Shown: piece after piece, positions 17,941 through 24,796 of the stretch
Numbering within the stretch: position 1 is the first letter of the stretch
Layout of the letters: each line of letters opens with the position of its first letter
NCBI GenBank assembly: GCA_002298145.1
Contig: DBMP01000027.1
Location: 1-64,000, forward strand
Direction of reading: 5' to 3'
Source: Spartobacteria bacterium UBA695
GTDB taxonomy: Bacteria; Verrucomicrobiota; Verrucomicrobiia; Chthoniobacterales; Chthoniobacteraceae
Length of the DNA: 64,000 nt
Translations under genes and position numbers: made by a program
The notes under the pieces: generated by a model
The model's database searches: none
The model's input: the letters and a program-made list of their open reading frames with translations, nothing else
Told to the model about the DNA's origin: nothing

Positions 17941-18702
17941 ATGAAAATGGATCTCTGTCGGGATGATCACGAAATATTGACTGAAGTCGAAGAAGGCACG
18001 GAAGCGGTGGACGCCGTGGAGGCGGCGGACGCTGTGGAGGCGGTTGAACCCGTGGAGCCCACGGAGGAACCGGAGGAGACGCTGCCCGCAACGCACGCCT
18101 ATCGCCGCCGGGGAGCCCGTAAGGCTGCCCAGGATGACGAGACGGACGAGGCGCTCATGACACGGGTGGCGACGGGCGATCCCCGGGCGCTGGAGAAGCT
18201 TTTCGACCGGCACGCGGGTGTTGTCAAAAGCGTCATCTTCAAAATCATCCACAACGAGGCCGAGGCCGAGGATGTGCTGATGGAGGTGTTTTTCGAGGCG
18301 TGGAACCATGCGTCGAAATACTCGGCGGAAAAGGGCAAGGCGCTCGGGTGGCTGGTGACGATGGCGCGGCGGCGCGGTATCGACCGGCTGCGCAAACGCC
18401 AGAGCTATTCCCGCGCGACGGATCGCCTGGAAGTCGAGGTGAAGCACGATCCGGCGGCGTGGATCTCGGGCCGCGATGACGGCGATTCGGAGAGCGCCGA
18501 TGTGCGGGCCTTCATCCAGGCACGCATGGCCGAGCTGCCTCAGTTTCAGCGCGAAGCGATCGAGTACGCGTTCTTCAAAGGCATGAGCCAGCGTGAGATT
18601 GCTGCCCATACGGGCATCCCGCTGGGCACCATTAAGACGCGCATCGAGCTGGGGCTCAAGAAGCTGAGTCTCTCGCTCGAAGTACTCGCGGGGGAGCTCT
18701 GA
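17941..18702 (+). CDS. ECF-type RNA polymerase sigma factor
   Basis: Sigma-70 family factor with regions 2 and 4 only. The ATG at 17941 is preceded by GGGAGGGG, giving 253 aa. Residues about 12-55 are an acidic low-complexity tail rich in V-E-A-D-P repeats, absent from most ECF factors. Region 2 runs from ALMTRVATGDPRALEKLFDRH through EDVLMEVFFEAWNHASKY and LGWLVTMARRRGIDRLR; region 4 has LPQFQREAIEYAFFKGMSQREIA and IPLGTIKTRIELGLKKL. No anti-sigma gene is adjacent on either side, which is unusual for SigK-like ECFs. Confidence 0.9.
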   Translation: MKMDLCRDDHEILTEVEEGTEAVDAVEAADAVEAVEPVEPTEEPEETLPATHAYRRRGARKAAQDDETDEALMTRVATGDPRALEKLFDRHAGVVKSVIFKIIHNEAEAEDVLMEVFFEAWNHASKYSAEKGKALGWLVTMARRRGIDRLRKRQSYSRATDRLEVEVKHDPAAWISGRDDGDSESADVRAFIQARMAELPQFQREAIEYAFFKGMSQREIAAHTGIPLGTIKTRIELGLKKLSLSLEVLAGEL

Positions 18703-18714
18703 AAAGCTGGACTT

Positions 18715-18784
18715 GGGAGACGGGGAGAGATGAGGAGACCCGGGGATGGCGCGCTGGTCGCGTCTCTTGGTCTCCTTGTCTCCC
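18715..18784. repeat. Inverted repeat of GGAGAC-type units between convergent genes
   Basis: GGGAGAC (18715) pairs with GTCTCCC (18778) and GGAGACC (18734) with GGTCTCC (18769), giving an imperfect hairpin between the convergent sigma factor and the unknown gene at 18795. It may act as a two-way terminator, although no T-run follows. The GGAGAC style is that of a dispersed intergenic repeat rather than a coding remnant. Confidence 0.6.
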
Positions 18785-18794
18785 GTGTCTTCTG

Positions 18795-19121
18795 CTAGTG
18801 GGCTACGCGGGCGCGGAATTCCACCATGCGCGCGTTGAGGTCCATGAGGGCGGTTTTGATGCCCTGGTAGGTCTTGCCGGTCTTGCGAACGGCTCCCGAA
18901 CCAACCAGCGATTGAAGCTTTTCGTAGGCCCGAAGGCGGAGCATTTCCTCGCCGCCGCTTGCGGCATTGCGCGCCCGAAGGTTCGCGTAGAGGACTTCAA
19001 ACAAAGCCTTGAATTCGAACGGATTATTTTTAAGAAGCACCGCGACCAGCTCTTCCGTAATCGTGTCAGGGCCCCGTCGCGAGAAGCCGCTGGAAGTTTG
19101 GTTCATCCTTTCCATTACCAT
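18795..19121 (-). CDS. Conserved-looking hypothetical protein
   Basis: A 108-aa reading frame on the minus strand starting MVMERMNQTSSGFSRRG (an in-frame Met at 19202 would give 135 aa but overlaps the promoter zone of the divergent aminopeptidase). The body is helical and charged: DTITEELVAVLLKNNPFEFKAL, RLRAYEKLQSLVGSGAVRK, TYQGIKTALMDLNARMVEFRA. No domain is recognised. Codon use matches the neighbours and no better frame exists here. It converges with the sigma factor and diverges from the peptidase. Confidence 0.6.
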   Translation of the reverse strand: MVMERMNQTSSGFSRRGPDTITEELVAVLLKNNPFEFKALFEVLYANLRARNAASGGEEMLRLRAYEKLQSLVGSGAVRKTGKTYQGIKTALMDLNARMVEFRARVAH

Positions 19122-19204
19122 GATCCCGGGCAAAATGCGAGCAAAGATCACGTTGCGTTTGAAAAGTTTGCATTTATCTGGTGGCCTGGGCCACACTTCC
19201 ACCT

Positions 19205-20314
19205 ATGCACGACCCACGTTTTGACAAGCTCGCGGCGGCGCTCGTCGGTTTTTCAACGGCGCTGAAAAAAGGCGATAGAATTTTGATCGACGCCTTCGAC
19301 ATTCCCGAGGAAATGACGGTGGCCTTGATCCGCGCGGCTCGCGCGCTGGGGGCCGATCCCTTGGTGCAGGTGCACCAGGCCCGGGTGGCCCGCGAGATGG
19401 CGCGCGAGGCGGGAGCCGCGCAGTATGACGTGATTGCCGAGTTGGAGCTGGCCCGGATGCAAAAGGTGGACGCCTATGTTGCCGTGCGCGGCAGCCACAA
19501 CATCGCGGAGATGAGCGACATTCCCGCCGACCGCATGAAGCTCGTTTCGCAGAAGATGAAGCCGGTCCTGGATCACCGCGTGGGGAAGACCCGCTGGTGT
19601 GTGCTGCGCTGGCCCTCGCCCGCTATGGCGCAGCAGGCCGGGATGAGCACGGAGCAGTTTGAGGATTTTTATTTCAACGTTTGCACCCTGGACTACGCCC
19701 GGATGCAGCCCGGCATGGCGGCGCTGGCCGCGTGGATGATGCGCTCGGACAAGGTGGAGATCAAAGGCCCGGGCACGGAGCTCACGTTCTCCATCAAGGG
19801 CATCCCGGCGATCCCGTGCGGCGGCAAGCACAATATCCCCGATGGCGAGGTTTTCACCGCGCCGGTGCGCGACTCGGTGCAGGGGGTTATCACGTTTAAC
19901 GCGCCGACGATTTACCAGGGGACGCCGTTTGACGCGATCCGGCTGGAGTTCAAGGACGGCAAGGTGGTGAACGCCACGGGCAACAATACCAAGCGGCTCA
20001 ACGAGATCCTCGACTCGGACGCGGGGGCGCGCTACGTGGGCGAGTTTTCCTTCGCGTTTAACCCGTACATTCTCCACCCGATGCGGGATATTTTGTTCGA
20101 CGAGAAGATTTCCGGCTCGTTCCACTTCACGCCGGGCCAGGCCTACGAGAACGCCGATAACGGCAACCGCTCGCAGGTCCACTGGGACATGGTCAATATC
20201 CAGCGCGAGGATTACGGCGGCGGCACGATTCACCTCGACGGCGTGCTGGTGCGCGAGAACGGGCGCTTCGTGCCGGAGGAACTCCAGGCGCTCAATCCAG
20301 AAAATCTGGTGTAG
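19205..20314 (+). CDS. M29-family aminopeptidase (AmpS/PepS/T type)
   Basis: Predicted cytoplasmic metallo-aminopeptidase. From ATG 19205 it is 369 aa, typical of M29. Signatures: GDRILIDAFDIPEEMTVALIRAA at the N-terminus, VRGSHNIAEMSD, LTFSIKGIPAIPCGGKHNIPDGEVFTAPV (metal-ligand Glu in DGEVFT), GEFSFAFNP and HWDMVNIQ near the end. An 8-residue upstream extension exists but lacks family similarity. The 3' end overlaps the convergent DUF2917 gene by 23 bp. Confidence 0.9.
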   Translation: MHDPRFDKLAAALVGFSTALKKGDRILIDAFDIPEEMTVALIRAARALGADPLVQVHQARVAREMAREAGAAQYDVIAELELARMQKVDAYVAVRGSHNIAEMSDIPADRMKLVSQKMKPVLDHRVGKTRWCVLRWPSPAMAQQAGMSTEQFEDFYFNVCTLDYARMQPGMAALAAWMMRSDKVEIKGPGTELTFSIKGIPAIPCGGKHNIPDGEVFTAPVRDSVQGVITFNAPTIYQGTPFDAIRLEFKDGKVVNATGNNTKRLNEILDSDAGARYVGEFSFAFNPYILHPMRDILFDEKISGSFHFTPGQAYENADNGNRSQVHWDMVNIQREDYGGGTIHLDGVLVRENGRFVPEELQALNPENLV

Positions 20315-20582
20315 GCGATGCGTCCAGCGGCGTGACTCGGACGAGCGCCGCGCTCAGCGACTCCACGAGCACCAGGCCGTGGCCTTCCGTCTCGGCGGCT
20401 TCGCCCCGCTCAAGGACGAGGTCGCGAGGGTCGCCCTCCTGGGTGATCCAGACTTTGCCGCCGCGGCATTCGATGTGAAAGCCTCCGCCATCCCCCGGGA
20501 TGCGGAGGAGGTCCCCTTGGGCGAGGAACTGGACCGGCGAAACCTGGCACGGGCCGGGCAGGGTGGTTTCCGGAGTGATCAT
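20292..20582 (-). CDS. DUF2917 family protein
   Basis: A 96-aa protein, function unknown, of a beta-rich cupin-like family: QGDLLRIPGDGGGFHIECRGGKVWITQEGDPRDLVLERGEA is the DUF2917 core, where the W-I/V-T-x-x-G-D-P-x-D motif is diagnostic. The ATG at 20582 is chosen because upstream in-frame codons run into the promoter zone of the MocR gene. It is divergent from the MocR regulator with 151 bp between starts. DUF2917 genes next to such regulators are known to me from other bacteria, so the regulator may control it; that is an inference. Confidence 0.78.
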   Translation of the reverse strand: MITPETTLPGPCQVSPVQFLAQGDLLRIPGDGGGFHIECRGGKVWITQEGDPRDLVLERGEAAETEGHGLVLVESLSAALVRVTPLDASPTPDFLD

Positions 20583-20660
20583 GCCCCAAGGGTAAGCTGG
20601 AAAGCGGGAGCGGAACAGATTCAGAGCGCGAGGTTTCGGGCCAGTACAGCGGCGCTGGTC

Positions 20661-20703
20661 GTGGACTGTGCTCCTCGGTTTTTTGCTGAACTGTGACTGT
20701 GCT
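20661..20703. promoter_or_regulatory. Candidate MocR operator direct repeats
   Basis: GACTGTGCT occurs at 20664-20672 and again at 20695-20703, 31 bp apart (about three helical turns), in the 151-bp divergent region between the DUF2917 gene and the MocR gene. MocR-type regulators are known to bind direct repeats in such places. The site role is inferred. Confidence 0.4.
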
Positions 20704-20733
20704 TGTGCCGGTTTGGGGGTAAGCTGCGGGTTG

Positions 20734-22173
20734 ATGACCACGCCCTCTGCCGAAAAGCCGCTGTTGTACGAGGAGCTTGCGGCGCAGCTCCGGGGGATGA
20801 TTGGCAACGGGACGCTGCGCGCCGGGGAGCGGATTCCCTCCGTGCGGCGTATGGCGCGCCAGCGGCGGGTGAGTATTTCGACGGTGCTCCAGGCCTACGG
20901 GGTTTTGGAGAATGAGCGGGCGATCGAGGCGCGGCCGCAGTCTGGCTATTTCGTGCGGCCCCGGGGCTGGAATCGACCCGAGGAACCCGGGATGTCCCGG
21001 CCCGCGCCCAAGCCGACCTCGGTGCATGTCAGCGAGCTTTCCCTCCAGGTGATGCGGCTCATGGAAATGACGCATGACCCGAATGCGGTGAAATTCGGCG
21101 CGGCGCTGCCCTGCCCGGAGTGGCTCCCCTCGGCGGCGCTCAACCGGATGATGGCGGCGGCGGGACGGCGGCGCAGCGACGGCGGGACGGGCTACGAGAT
21201 CGTGCCGGGCAGCCAGGCGCTGCGCGTGCAGATCGCCCGGCGCGCGCTGGAAAACGGCACGGCGCTTTCAGCCGATGACGTGATTGTTACCTGCGGCGGC
21301 ACCGAGGCGCTCTATTTATGCCTGCGGGCGGTGGCCCAGGCCGGGGACACGATTGCCATTGAATCGCCCTCTTACTTCGGGGTGCTGACGTGCATCGAAT
21401 CCCTCGGAATGAAGGCGCTGGAGATCCCCACGCACCCGCGCGATGGCGTGAGCCTGGAGGCGCTGGCCTTTGCGCTGGAGAGCCAGCCGGTGAAGGCGTG
21501 CGTTTTCGTGCCCAATTTCCACAATCCGCTGGGCTGTTGCACGAGCGATGAGCACAAGCGGCAGCTGGCGGAGATGCTGGCGCGCCGGGAGATTCCGCTC
21601 ATCGAGGACGATACTTATGGGGAGATCGCGTTTAGCCCCTACCGGCCCAAGACGGTCAAATCCTTCGACCGCAATGGGCTGGTGCTCCTGTGCGGTTCGT
21701 TTTCCAAGACCTTGGCACCGGGGTATCGCGTCGGCTGGGCGGCCCCGGGGCGCTTCCGGGAGAAGGTGACGCACCTCAAGATGGTCAGCTCGCTGGGCAA
21801 CGCTACGCTGCCGGAGCTGGCCATTGCCGATTACCTGGCGACCGGGGGCTACGAGCATCATTTGCGCAAATTGCGGAAGCTTTACGCGGAACAGACGACG
21901 CTGCTCACTCGGGCCATTGGCGAACATTTCCCCGAGGGGACCCGGGTGACGCGTCCGGCGGGCGGCCAGGTGCTGTGGGTGGAGTTGCCGGAGTCCATCG
22001 ACGCGATGGAGCTGTTCTACCGGGCGCTGGAGCGGAATATCAGCATCGCGCCCGGCCCGATTTTTTCGCCCAAGCAGAAGTACCGTAATTTTATCCGGCT
22101 CAACGCAGGCGTCTCGTGGAACGAGCGCACGGAGGCCGCGCTGGTCGAGCTGGGCCGGATGATGCGGGCGTGA
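20734..22173 (+). CDS. MocR-type regulator (GntR HTH + PLP aminotransferase fold)
   Basis: A 479-aa transcription factor. An N-terminal winged-helix GntR domain (YEELAAQLRGMIGNGTLRAGERIPSVRRMA, VSISTVLQAYGVLE) covers about residues 10-80. A class I aminotransferase-fold domain follows from about 120. The PLP-binding Lys is in GSFSKTLAPGYRVGW, and NPLGC and the IEDDTYGEI segment are also present. Such proteins sense PLP or an amino compound. The ATG at 20734 is chosen over an in-frame upstream codon at 20668 that overlaps the candidate operator. It is divergent from DUF2917. It lies at the left edge of the AT-rich island. Confidence 0.92.
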   Translation: MTTPSAEKPLLYEELAAQLRGMIGNGTLRAGERIPSVRRMARQRRVSISTVLQAYGVLENERAIEARPQSGYFVRPRGWNRPEEPGMSRPAPKPTSVHVSELSLQVMRLMEMTHDPNAVKFGAALPCPEWLPSAALNRMMAAAGRRRSDGGTGYEIVPGSQALRVQIARRALENGTALSADDVIVTCGGTEALYLCLRAVAQAGDTIAIESPSYFGVLTCIESLGMKALEIPTHPRDGVSLEALAFALESQPVKACVFVPNFHNPLGCCTSDEHKRQLAEMLARREIPLIEDDTYGEIAFSPYRPKTVKSFDRNGLVLLCGSFSKTLAPGYRVGWAAPGRFREKVTHLKMVSSLGNATLPELAIADYLATGGYEHHLRKLRKLYAEQTTLLTRAIGEHFPEGTRVTRPAGGQVLWVELPESIDAMELFYRALERNISIAPGPIFSPKQKYRNFIRLNAGVSWNERTEAALVELGRMMRA

Positions 22174-22197
22174 GGCGGGGACAGCTTCCTAATCCGC

Positions 22198-22214
22198 GTA
22201 AGTCGTTGTAATCA
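22198..22214 (-). other. att-like motif, left edge of the tannase island
   Basis: On the minus strand TGATTACAACGACTTAC resembles two motifs at 24622 and 24641 (pattern TGATT..CA....CTTAC) that lie just upstream of the integrase relic. The flanking GGCGAAACG...TGCC context is also similar on both sides. Interpreted as a recombination-site relic. Confidence 0.4.
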
Positions 22215-22449
22215 AGGCAGCGTTTCGCCGTCATGTGTGCCATGGGGCATCTCGATGTGTGACACTTAACCGATTCGTCGGCAAGGAATTTCATTGATTG
22301 AGTTCCTTCTACCGCTTATCCTAGCCTCGCGTATTCGGGCGGTCTTCCACTCCATCGGCGTGCTCGCTTTGATTTCCGCGGAAAGCGCGGACTCGGCCAG
22401 CGCTTCGGTCAGGCTCACACTGGGTTCGAGTGGGGGCGGAGCATCTATT

Positions 22450-22570
22450 TCGATCGGCTTATTCCCAAGCCCTTGGTGCGGCCTGCGGTATTGTAATTCT
22501 CCTCGAATTCGTGGAGTAGAGAAACCAGATGGTTCTCTCGAAATACAGCGAAATGGTCCCAACACTCGCT
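22450..22570 (-). pseudogene. Relic of an IS transposase (integrase-core C-terminus)
   Basis: The minus strand encodes FRENHLVSLLHEFEENYN in one frame and then RRPHQGLGNKPIE in the next, together matching the end of DDE integrase-core transposases (pattern HLRxLLxEFxxHYNxxRPHQGLGN). One base is missing between the halves, and no catalytic DDE residues or ends remain. The rest of 22174-22624 holds no intact gene; nothing else is recognised there apart from the att-like motif at 22198. Confidence 0.7.
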
Positions 22571-22624
22571 TTTTACTGACTGCACAAACTTTAGGAGGAG
22601 GGTCGCCTTTCCAACCCTAATTAA

Positions 22625-24176
22625 CTATTCAACCGCAGAAGGTCTGAACCGCTCCGATATCCGTTCGACACCGCCACGAGGCCCCTCAACAGATTTGAAG
22701 CTAGCGGTATCGCTATCCCACCCAGTTTTTGCCGGATATGGATAGATAGGCATATCTAACTCGGTCTTACCATTAACTACGCGTCGGCCGTGGAACATAT
22801 TTGGCGCATCACCCTTCTCTCGCCAATCGGAGACAAGACCACCTAAGTCCGGCAGATCCATTATTCCCGGCCCTGATCCGTGACCCATTCCTGGTACAAT
22901 GAAGAATCTGAAAAACGACTTTACTCGATCAATCGCCCCAAAATACTCGATCACCCGTTCATAATAATCAATGGAAGCGTGATACGGAACGCATGAATCC
23001 GCAGACCCGAGGAGCATAATCATCTTGCCTCCATGTTTTTCAAATTGGCTCAAGTCGGGATTTTCTGCATTAAGGTAAGGTCCCAGTGCGGCTGTATAGG
23101 TATCGATATCGTTTCCAAAATTGATATCCGCAAGGTTCTTATTTGCGCCAAAGACCCATTTGAAAAGGTAGAGATTCCCGTGCGCACCTTCGAAGGAACT
23201 GCCAAAAGGAATGCCACAGAATATACGTTCGCCTGTAATAGCATGTCTCGGACCATCAAAGAGCTTTCGGAGAGCATCTACATGCTCACTCGTCAGAGTC
23301 GGATCCTTTTGCGCCGCCAAAGCAATCACAGCTTCAATATCTTTTTTTTCGCACCTCGGGTCAGAAACAAATTTCCCGGCAGAGGCGGGTATCTCCCGAG
23401 CAGCCATGTATTCATTTCCAGCAGCTATGATGTTGTTTTGCTGGGATTCCGTGAATGGACATTTCTTGAGAATCTGGTCGTTCCAGAGGAAATAGGCATG
23501 AAGAGGAGTGCGGCAATGCGCCGGGACGTTCGCAACAATCCCGTCGTAATCATTCGGATAGCGTTGCGCTTCCTGGAGAGCCTGTTGGCCGCCAGTAGAA
23601 CGGCCGCTGAAATACGAATAGGCCGGATCCTTTCCGTAATATGCCTTAATCACCTGTTTTGCGACAACCGTCATTAGATGCGTTGCCCTAAACCCGAAGT
23701 CTTTCCAGACCTCTGGATTTCCGATTCCAACATCGGGGTTTGGCGCGGTTCCCATATCTGTCGTCGCCACAGCATATCCACGGCAAAGTGAACCAACCAG
23801 ACTACTGACGGGAATGTGTCCTGCGGCCCCCCCCATTTCCGACGCCTACAAAACGGTTATTCCATTTTTCAACCTCTGGCAGCCAAATTTCAACATTGAT
23901 GTTTGAGCCCTTCTCCGGATTAAGGACGACCTTTACGATGGTTCGCGGCGGTAAATTATTAAGTGTGCTTCCTTGGGGAGTTACTAGCGTTGGCGATAGG
24001 TTCCGTTCAGCGAGCACAACAGTGCCGACGTCGAGCTGCAATTTCCTAAGCTCGTCTACGCCGTCACTTTCCTCCGGTGGCGCAGCGAATACCAATCCAG
24101 CGCCACAAAGAAAAGCGGCCGCAATGCTGAAACATTTTGTTCGAACCGGTTGAAGGGGGGAGGGGTGAAGGATCAT
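22625..24176 (-). pseudogene. Tannase/feruloyl-esterase family protein, frameshifted
   Basis: Secreted alpha/beta hydrolase for plant phenolic esters. The first part (24176 down to about 23835) has a signal peptide (FSIAAAFLCGAGLVFAAP) and ends at WNNRFVGVGNGG. The second continues in another frame as AAGHIPVSSLVGSLCRGYAVATTDMGT. The break is a run of 8 C on the plus strand (23827-23834); 7 would restore a protein of about 516 aa. The catalytic Ser is in SYFSGRSTGGQQAL, the Asp region in GSADSCVPYHASIDYYERV, and the His in VPGMGHGSGPG. The two disulfide Cys flanking Ser and His in most family members are Arg and Gly here. AT-richer than neighbours, it sits between two relics of mobile genes, so acquisition by transfer is likely. 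Confidence 0.85.
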
Positions 24177-24183
24177 GATTCAC

Positions 24184-24387
24184 TCACTTTCTGAAATTGG
24201 CGGATTTCAGGCAATCTGCAATAACTGCGCCTCGTTGCAAGACCTTGGAATCTGCTCGCACAACCTGTGGCGGTGTCTCGCTAATGACGCGATTGACTGC
24301 CTCAAACGCGGCATTGGTGAGTCCGCTTTCGCAGAAACCCAGGATGCCATCCCCGTGCTCCTTGCCCCCCCGGCAAGCGCGGCAGAT
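24184..24387 (-). pseudogene. Unexplained minus-strand frame, possible gene remnant
   Basis: A 67-codon open frame reading ICRACRGGKEHGDGILGFC and continuing with ESGLTNAAFEAVNRVISE, ending ADCLKSANFRK just 7 bp before the tannase start codon. It has no start codon and is preceded by in-frame stops. The amino-acid texture looks protein-like, but I recognise no family. It may be the end of a decayed gene once co-transcribed with the tannase. Confidence 0.25.
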
Positions 24388-24448
24388 TCAGGCCGTCTGC
24401 TACGGGCAGCCCTGCCGTGCCTTCGGGGAACTGTGGTTCCCTGGCGAA

Positions 24449-24565
24449 TTACTTGTCACGAAGCGCATTGTCCTGTTTGCTATAGAGTTCCCGTAGGTCT
24501 TGCGGCACTCTCATGTTGAGGTAATAACGACTTTTCCGGCAGAGCAAACCGGACTGGCGAGGCAT
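24449..24565 (-). pseudogene. N-terminal relic of a tyrosine recombinase
   Basis: Only 38 codons remain: MPRQSGLLCRKSRYYLNM and then RVPQDLRELYSKQDNALRDK before a stop. This matches the N-terminal DUF6538-type region of phage-like integrases (pattern RGxxYYxRxRVPxDLRxLYGKxE). No SAM-like or catalytic domain follows in any minus-strand frame. The att-like motif pair at 24622-24658 lies immediately upstream, as expected for such integrases. Confidence 0.6.
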
Positions 24566-24621
24566 CGGAATAGGACGGCAATGTGTTTGGTCATGTGTGA
24601 CAAAACGGCGTTTCCGATGCC

Positions 24622-24658
24622 TGATTATCAGGGACTTACTTGATTTCCAAGTGCTTAC
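24622..24658 (+). other. Pair of att-like motifs upstream of the integrase relic
   Basis: TGATTATCAGGGACTTAC (24622-24639) and TGATTTCCAAGTGCTTAC (24641-24658) are two direct copies of one 18-nt pattern. A third, related copy in opposite orientation lies at 22198. Likely recombinase binding sites or a degenerate attachment site. Confidence 0.45.
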
Positions 24659-24683
24659 AAGGAAATGGCGGAAGGGGCGGACC

Positions 24684-24796
24684 TTCCGGCAATCGAGTTG
24701 CCGGAAAAGGTGCGTTCCCCAAAATCGGAGTTTGGGAACGAGAGGCAAAAGCTCCTGCCTTTGCCTCCGTGTCCTCTGTGCTCTCTGTGGTGAAAT
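24684..24796. repeat. Palindrome cluster and CTCTGTGGTGAAAT-type element
   Basis: Three stem-loops in series: 24684-24706 (arms TTCCGGCAA/TTGCCGGAA), 24713-24740 (arms CGTTCCC/GGGAACG, extended by AAA/TTT with a bulge) and 24742-24767 (arms GAGGCAAA/TTTGCCTC). The second shares the CGTTCCC...GGGAACG ends with the palindrome at 12827. Then 24764-24796 carries CCTCCGTGTCCTCTGTG and CTGTGGTGAAAT, a near copy of 57606-57629. It abuts the 3' end of glgC. Confidence 0.75.
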
